Source of the DNA: Streptomyces sp. A2-16
GTDB taxonomy: Bacteria > Actinomycetota > Actinomycetes > Streptomycetales > Streptomycetaceae
Direction: 5' to 3'
DNA length: 64,000 nt
Assembly: GCF_018128905.1 (NCBI RefSeq)
Contig: NZ_CP063808.1
Location: forward strand, 62,001 to 126,000
This document shows positions 59,615 to 64,000 of the stretch, piece by piece. A program made the position numbers and the translations under genes. A model generated the notes under the pieces. It saw only the letters and a program-made list of their open reading frames with translations, had not been told where the DNA came from and did not search any database. The number at the start of each line of letters is the position of its first letter. The first letter of the stretch is position 1.

Positions 59615-60121
59615 ATGCGCACCACTACGGCCCTGCGGACCCTGGCCGTGGCCATGCTCACCGGCGCGACGCTCGCCGTCCCGGCGGCGGGCACGTTCGC
59701 GGCGGCCCCGCCCACCCAAGCCGAAGGCCACGGTGGCGGCGGTCCGATCTGGGGCACCATCGTCTCCCGCACCACGCTCAACGTGCGGGACGCGCCCACC
59801 ACCCACTCGGCGATCGTCGACCAGCTCGCACCGGGCAGTCAGGACCGCATCGAGTGCATGGTCCGCGGACAGAGCGTCAACGGCAACCCGTACTGGTACT
59901 GGTTCACCGGTGCCGAGGGCTGGGTCAGCGCCGAGTTCGTCGACACCGCCGGACGTTCCGTGCCGACCTGCGCGGACCCGTGTCCGCAGTGGAAGAACGA
60001 CACCTGGAACAACGCCGACTGGAGCGACCCGAACTGGGACTCCGGCTCCGACTCCTGGGCGGCTTCGGGCTCCGTGACCTTCAGCTTCTCGGGCTCCTGG
60101 ACCTGGACCGCGACCGGATGA
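59615..60121 (+). CDS. Secreted SH3-domain protein
   Basis: A 168-residue exported protein. The signal peptide (~1-30, ALRTLAVAMLTGATLAVPAAG) precedes one bacterial SH3 domain (TTLNVRDAPTTHSAIVDQLAPG, YWYWFTGAEGWVSAEFV). The tail is rich in Trp, Asn, Asp and Ser (NDTWNNADWSDPNWDSG). SH3b domains bind peptidoglycan peptides. No enzymatic domain is attached. RBS AAGGAGG lies 7 nt before the ATG. A perfect bidirectional terminator follows. Confidence 0.85.
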   Translation: MRTTTALRTLAVAMLTGATLAVPAAGTFAAAPPTQAEGHGGGGPIWGTIVSRTTLNVRDAPTTHSAIVDQLAPGSQDRIECMVRGQSVNGNPYWYWFTGAEGWVSAEFVDTAGRSVPTCADPCPQWKNDTWNNADWSDPNWDSGSDSWAASGSVTFSFSGSWTWTATG

Positions 60122-60122
60122 G

Positions 60123-60168
60123 GCAAGCGCGTGGGCCCCGGCCGGCCGGCCGGGGCCCACGCGCTTGC
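60123..60168. terminator. Bidirectional palindromic terminator
   Basis: A 46-bp near-continuous perfect palindrome (60123-60168, arms of ~20 bp around GGCCGGCC) between the convergent SH3 and membrane-protein genes. Confidence 0.9.
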
Positions 60169-60169
60169 G

Positions 60170-60598
60170 CTAGCTGATCCGGTTGCCCTCGGCGTCCTCG
60201 TGTGTGTAGTAGCGGTAGAAGAACACGACGAAGACGCCCGCCGCGACCGCCAGCCCCAGGACCGTGGAGCGCAGCACGCTCTCCCCGGTCTGGCTGTACA
60301 GGAACCCGACGGCCGCCCCGGCGAAGCCGGACTTCACGGCCGAGTGGAGTTCCCGTTCCAGCAGCGGGGCGAACGTCGCCACGGCGATGCACAGCACGAT
60401 GAACGCGACCGCCGTCACACAGCCGAACAGCACGTTCCAGCCGGTGATCGGCCCACCGTCACGGCGGTTCGCCGCGGCCCAGTAGCCGTAGACCAGCCCG
60501 AGCACGACCGGGACGCCGTACCTGGCGGCCGTGTGCACCTTGGCGCCGAAGACGTCGGGTGTCCGGGCGAACCCGCCCGCGGGTGCCGCATGAGCCAT
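60170..60598 (-). CDS. Hypothetical four-helix membrane protein
   Basis: A 142-residue protein with about four transmembrane segments (YGVPVVLGLVYGYWAA, VLFGCVTAVAFIVLCIAVATF, SGFAGAAVGFLYS, STVLGLAVAAGVFVVFFYRYY) and a short acidic cytoplasmic tail HEDAEGNRIS. No known family recognised. RBS AGGAG lies 9 nt before the ATG. It is divergent from the next gene. Confidence 0.75.
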   Translation of the reverse strand: MAHAAPAGGFARTPDVFGAKVHTAARYGVPVVLGLVYGYWAAANRRDGGPITGWNVLFGCVTAVAFIVLCIAVATFAPLLERELHSAVKSGFAGAAVGFLYSQTGESVLRSTVLGLAVAAGVFVVFFYRYYTHEDAEGNRIS

Positions 60599-60807
60599 GA
60601 GAGCACTCCTCTCTCCCCACCCCGATACGCCCCCGAATACCAGAGCACACCTGGGAAGGGGCCCTGGCAAGTCGAATGCCGTCCTCGCGGTGCGCGGGGC
60701 CGACGAGCGGGCAGGAAAGGGACGTTTGCCATCCTGACAACTCCTCTTCGCAGCCGCAGCGGTTACGGTGCTGCCGTAAGTGATCGACGGGGGATGGGGA
60801 GGGACCG

Positions 60808-61995
60808 ATGCCCGGAACCGTGCTGTTGCTCGCCGCCTCACCGGTGGGCAGGAGCCGCCTGGTGGACGCGGCGTCCGTGCTTCCCGTCCTCGCGGCCGTG
60901 CCGCCGGCCGTGCTCTCCGGCACCGACACCGCCAACGTCGTCGAGCTCGCCGACCCCCTGGAACCGCAGGCCGTCCTGACCCGGCTGCGCGCCGTCGCGG
61001 CCGCACCGGGCCCGCTCACCGTGTTCATCGCGGGCCAGCTCGCCCTGGACCGCCGCCAGCACCTGCCGCACCTCGCGCTGGCCCGCACCACGCCCGCCAC
61101 CGTGCGCTACACCGCGCTGCCCTGGCAGTGGATCCGCGAGGAGTTCCGGCTGCGTCCGCCGGGTTCGACGACCCTCTTCCTCGATCTGCACGCCGACCCG
61201 GAGACCTGGGGCCTGCTGCGGACGCACGCGCTCGACTCCGGGCGCAACAACGCGGTGTTCGGCCGGATCGCACCGCCGCCGTCCCGCCGTACGGTGGCCG
61301 CACCGGCGTACATGAAGACGATCGCGACGATTCTGCGCAGCGGTTGGCGTCCGCCGGTGGAACAGTTGCATCAGCAGGCGTTCACCCGGCTGGGCCCCGA
61401 CGCCTACGGGGACGTGGTGCTGTCGGCGCCGCCGATGCCGGTGGCCGCTCCCGCGGGCTTCGCCGCCAGGCCTCCTCATCCGCCCCAACGGCCTCGCCCC
61501 CAGGAGCCGGACCGGCCGGTGGTCCCGGTGGTCCCGGTGGTCCCGGCCCAGCCTCCTCAGCAGCAACCGGTGGATCCCCACACGTACATCGCCGCCGCTG
61601 TCCAGGCCGGACGGCACCAGGACGCCGACGCCGTCGCCGGCGCGCACGAGGAGGCCGCCGCACGGGCTCACGGACCCGCCTCCGAGCAGGCCCTGCACTG
61701 GTCCGAAGTCCGGGCGGATCTCTCGATGTTCGCCAAGGACTCGGCGCGCAGCTGCCGGATCTGGCTGACCGTGGCCGAGACCCGGCTCGCCGCCGGACAG
61801 GCCCCGGACTCACCGGCTGTGGAGAAGGCCGTCGACCGGGCCCACCACCAGTGGGGCCAGGTACGCGACAAGGCCCGGGCCCAGGAACTCGGCGCCCTGC
61901 TCGCCCCGTTGCGCACCCGCGTCCCGGGCCGCCGCCCCGGCGCGCTGGAGAACGTGCGCAAGCAGCTGCGGGAGCTGCAGGCGACCCCGTTCTAG
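60808..61995 (+). CDS. Unrecognised two-domain protein, possible degenerate caspase-like N-terminus
   Basis: A 395-residue cytosolic protein. The N-terminal ~210 residues look like an alpha/beta domain with the strand order of caspase-like folds: LTVFIAGQLALDRR where caspases have the SGHG histidine, LALARTTPATVRYTALPW, and STTLFLDLHADPETW where the catalytic cysteine strand would be. Both catalytic residues are missing. A Pro-rich linker (~212-258) leads to a helical, TPR-like C-terminus (PHTYIAAAVQAGRHQDADAV). RBS GGAGGGA precedes the ATG. The fold idea is inference. Its TAG stop overlaps the convergent amidohydrolase stop (CTAG). Confidence 0.6.
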   Translation: MPGTVLLLAASPVGRSRLVDAASVLPVLAAVPPAVLSGTDTANVVELADPLEPQAVLTRLRAVAAAPGPLTVFIAGQLALDRRQHLPHLALARTTPATVRYTALPWQWIREEFRLRPPGSTTLFLDLHADPETWGLLRTHALDSGRNNAVFGRIAPPPSRRTVAAPAYMKTIATILRSGWRPPVEQLHQQAFTRLGPDAYGDVVLSAPPMPVAAPAGFAARPPHPPQRPRPQEPDRPVVPVVPVVPAQPPQQQPVDPHTYIAAAVQAGRHQDADAVAGAHEEAAARAHGPASEQALHWSEVRADLSMFAKDSARSCRIWLTVAETRLAAGQAPDSPAVEKAVDRAHHQWGQVRDKARAQELGALLAPLRTRVPGRRPGALENVRKQLRELQATPF

Positions 61996-63227
61996 CCGAG
62001 CATCGCCAGCGCCCCCGACACCAGCGTCCGCACTCCCGGCGCCACCGTCGACAGGTCCGGGGCGAAGTGGGGGCTGTGGTTGCTGGGGACGGCGTCGAAC
62101 TTCTCCATCAGGTCCGCACCCGGCGCCGCGTCCCACACCGCCGCCGGGGTGCAGGTCACGAACCAGTAGGAGTACGGGAGTGCGCCGGGCGCGAGCAGGG
62201 AGAAGTCCTCGCTGCCCATCGCCGGGCCCGGGTCGAACACGGTGCCTTCGCCAAAGACCTCGCGGTGCACGGCGGCGATCCGGTGGTCGGTGTCCGGGTC
62301 GTTGACGGTGACCGGGAACGAGCCGCCCAGGGTCACCTCGGGCTCGCGCGGGCAGCCCGCCGCATGGCACTCGCCCTCGGCGATCCGGCGGATCGCGGCC
62401 AGCATCCGGTCCCGGACCGCCTCGGACTGGGTGCGCAGATTGAGACAGATGCGGGCGGTGGCGGGGATGACGTTCGCCGCCGTGCCGGCCTCGATCCGGC
62501 CCACGGTCAGCACGGCCGGCTCGCGCGGCTTGATCTCCCGGCTGACGACCGTCTGCAGACGCGTGACGATGTAGGCGGCCGTGACGACCGGGTCGACCGT
62601 CGTCTCGGGGCGCGAGCCGTGCCCGCCCCGGCCGTGCACGACGATCTCGACGTCCGTCGTCGCCGACATGATCAGCCCGGGCACGTGCGGGTACAGGCCC
62701 GCCGGTCCCGGGGCCGCGTGCTGCCCGAGCAGCACGTCGGGGCGCGGGAAGCGGTCGTAGAGCCCGTCGGCGACCATCGCGGCCGCCCCGCCGCCGGTCT
62801 CCTCGGCTGGCTGGCCCACCAGGAGCAGCGTTCCGGACCAGGTGTCCCGGCCGTCCGCGAGCGCCCTCGCCGCGCCCGCGAGCCACGTCACGTGCAGGTC
62901 GTGCCCGCAGGCGTGCATCACCCCGGGCCGCTCGGAGGCGTACGGCAGCCCGGTCCGCTCCTCGACCGGCAGCGCGTCCATGTCGGCGCGCAGCAGGACG
63001 GTCGGCCCGTCGCCGTTGCGCAGGACGCCCACGACGCCGGTGCCGCCGACGCCCTCGGCCGTCTCGAAACCGGCCGCCTTCAGACGCCCGGCGAACAGGG
63101 CCGCCGTCCGGTGCTCCTCGAACGCCGGCTCGGGATGGCGGTGCAGGTCCCGGTAGAGGTCCTCCAGGTCGGGGACCGGGAGGTCCGCGGTGAGCATCAG
63201 TGCGGTGCGGGCGGCGGCAGAGGTCAT
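61992..63227 (-). CDS. M20-family amidohydrolase
   Basis: A 411-residue metallo-amidohydrolase of the HipO/IAA-Leu hydrolase type. Metal-binding motifs are LLRADMDALPVEE, HACGHDLHVTWLAG, GQPAEETGGGAAAMV, and the C-terminal His in AMGSEDFSLLAPG-type context. It deacylates N-acyl amino acids or related amides. The start is uncertain: ATG 63227 or ATG 63197, since no strong ribosome-binding site is seen. It converges on the preceding gene with a 3-nt overlap of stop codons. Confidence 0.9.
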   Translation of the reverse strand: MTSAAARTALMLTADLPVPDLEDLYRDLHRHPEPAFEEHRTAALFAGRLKAAGFETAEGVGGTGVVGVLRNGDGPTVLLRADMDALPVEERTGLPYASERPGVMHACGHDLHVTWLAGAARALADGRDTWSGTLLLVGQPAEETGGGAAAMVADGLYDRFPRPDVLLGQHAAPGPAGLYPHVPGLIMSATTDVEIVVHGRGGHGSRPETTVDPVVTAAYIVTRLQTVVSREIKPREPAVLTVGRIEAGTAANVIPATARICLNLRTQSEAVRDRMLAAIRRIAEGECHAAGCPREPEVTLGGSFPVTVNDPDTDHRIAAVHREVFGEGTVFDPGPAMGSEDFSLLAPGALPYSYWFVTCTPAAVWDAAPGADLMEKFDAVPSNHSPHFAPDLSTVAPGVRTLVSGALAMLG

Positions 63228-63370
63228 GGCGATCAGGGTGTCACCCGGGTGGGGGTCTGACCATGGACGCCGGGTACCGGGAGATCCGCCGACGGAACTT
63301 GGTGGAACCTTTACCCGGGCGCGTCCGTTGACCGGATGAGATCACTCAGACGAGTACCGAGGTGACGTCA

Positions 63371-63955
63371 ATGGCACTGTTCGACCGGCTCAAGGACCAG
63401 GCCAAGAACCTGCAGCAGCAGGCGCAGGGCGCACGCGGCACGACGACCGGCGGTGCCGGACACGGCGGCGCGGGGCACGGCGGTGCCGGACACGGCGGTT
63501 CGCGAGGCGGCGGTTCGCGCGCCCAGCTCGTCGGCGTGCTGAAGACCCAGCTCGGCTCCCTGAAGACGGAGCTGAAGAGCGGCGCCTACCGGGACGCCAG
63601 CATGGCGATGTGCGCCCTGGTCGCGGCCGCGGACGGCCAGGTGGACGCGGCCGAGATGCAGCAGATGGAGTCGCTGATCCTCGGCAACGAGGTGTTGCAG
63701 AACTTCCCGCCGGAGCAGCTGCGCCAGCGTTTCCACAAGCATGTGGACCAGCTGACCCGCAACTTCCCGCAGGGCAAGGCCGAGGCGCTCCAGGAGATCG
63801 CCAAGGCCGCCAAGAAGCCCACCGAGGCGCGTGCGGTGATCCAGACGGGCATCGTCATCGCCGGTGCCGACGGCCACTTCTCCCAGGCCGAGCAGGCGAT
63901 CCTCAGGGAGGCGTGCGCGGCCCTCGGCGTCCCGCCGGCGGAGTTCCAGCTCTGA
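63371..63955 (+). CDS. TerB-family tellurite-resistance-type protein
   Basis: A 194-residue protein. An N-terminal helix (ALFDRLKDQAKNLQQQAQ) is followed by a Gly/His/Ala tandem repeat (AGHGG units, ~25-45). The TerB helical domain (~60-194) has MAMCALVAAADGQVDAAEMQQM and TGIVIAGADGHFSQAEQAIL with paired acidic metal-binding loops. TerB proteins bind metal ions and take part in membrane-associated stress complexes with TerC/TerD. ATG 63371 has AGGTGA upstream; GTG 63362 is the alternative. No other ter genes are adjacent. Confidence 0.9.
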   Translation: MALFDRLKDQAKNLQQQAQGARGTTTGGAGHGGAGHGGAGHGGSRGGGSRAQLVGVLKTQLGSLKTELKSGAYRDASMAMCALVAAADGQVDAAEMQQMESLILGNEVLQNFPPEQLRQRFHKHVDQLTRNFPQGKAEALQEIAKAAKKPTEARAVIQTGIVIAGADGHFSQAEQAILREACAALGVPPAEFQL

Positions 63956-64000
63956 GCCCCGCAGCCTCGGGGACATGACGCTCGGCCCGGAGACCGTCGG

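Noticed and set aside
1..64000. TTA (bldA-dependent) leucine codons
   Set aside because: A manual scan of TTA triplets found none in frame in the called genes. I did not verify this by computation, so it is not reported as a finding.

Overview
This window is a piece of a Streptomyces chromosome, or that of a very close relative. The DNA is about 70% G+C or higher with strong third-position GC bias. It carries lineage markers such as a bacterial proteasome activator, a snapalysin with its LysR regulator, a mycothiol-dependent maleylpyruvate-isomerase-type enzyme, branched-chain alpha-ketoacid dehydrogenase (BCDH) clusters and many secreted Tat/Sec proteins. Two perfect copies of the 14-bp ParB-binding site parS (GTTTCACGTGAAAC) lie 34 kb apart, which places the window in the origin-proximal core of the chromosome. 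The gene order (BCDH operon, DacA-type carboxypeptidase, acyl-CoA dehydrogenase, aspS, metG, PhoX-like phosphatase) is, from memory, that of the conserved core around the S. coelicolor SCO37xx-SCO38xx genes, read in the opposite direction. I saw no tRNA, rRNA, CRISPR, insertion sequence or prophage.

Layout. 1-1.7 kb: the end of a first BCDH cluster (E1beta C-terminus, E2). 1.8-5.2 kb: molybdenum-cofactor genes (a MobA-like/DUF6457 fusion and moeA) running into an RCK potassium channel, with parS inside the moeA/channel junction. 5.2-9.7 kb: a DrrAB-type exporter, a quinone oxidoreductase, a Pro-rich membrane protein and the proteasome activator Bpa. 10-14.3 kb: a Ser/Thr kinase, a phosphotransferase, an FMN-type flavoprotein and a DosR-like response regulator. 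14.6-18.2 kb: the complete second BCDH operon bkdABC. 18.3-25.1 kb: a Bro-N anti-repressor-like protein, a D-Ala-D-Ala carboxypeptidase, a GntR/MFS pair, a methyltransferase, an MDMPI-family enzyme and a nitrilase-family amidase. 25.3-30.4 kb: a LURP/GlxA pair, a cupin, a family-2 glycosyltransferase with a tiny membrane protein, DUF6458 and an M18 aminopeptidase. 30.5-38.2 kb: a large acyl-CoA dehydrogenase, a lipoprotein intradiol dioxygenase, SseB, pirin, a membrane protein and a PAS-GAF-SpoIIE-HATPase phosphatase.

38.3-49.3 kb: aspS (second parS at its 5' end), two tandem exported intradiol-dioxygenase paralogues, a large FG-GAP exoprotein, a pectate lyase and metG. 49.4-53.2 kb: a vWA (TerF-like) protein with a long Glu/Pro spacer, and a Tat-exported PhoX-like phosphatase preceded by a triple PHO-box repeat. 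53.5-64 kb: the LysR/snapalysin pair, an FUSC pseudogene remnant, an exonuclease-fold membrane protein, an alpha/beta hydrolase opposite a MocR regulator, SH3 and membrane proteins, an unrecognised protein with a possible degenerate caspase fold, an M20 amidohydrolase and a TerB protein.

How it fits together. The BCDH operons turn branched-chain amino acids into the branched acyl-CoA starters used for iso/anteiso fatty acids and some polyketides. The dioxygenases, pectate lyase, protease and PhoX form an exported scavenging set. Many start codons sit 6-8 nt after a TANNNT box and look leaderless, while others have strong GGAGG sites. Several intergenic stretches hold short, degenerate tandem repeats. 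The most notable regulatory observations are the parS sites embedded in gene expression signals, the PHO box, the snpR-type operator, a MocR-type direct repeat, and a perfect palindrome between bkdA and the response regulator.
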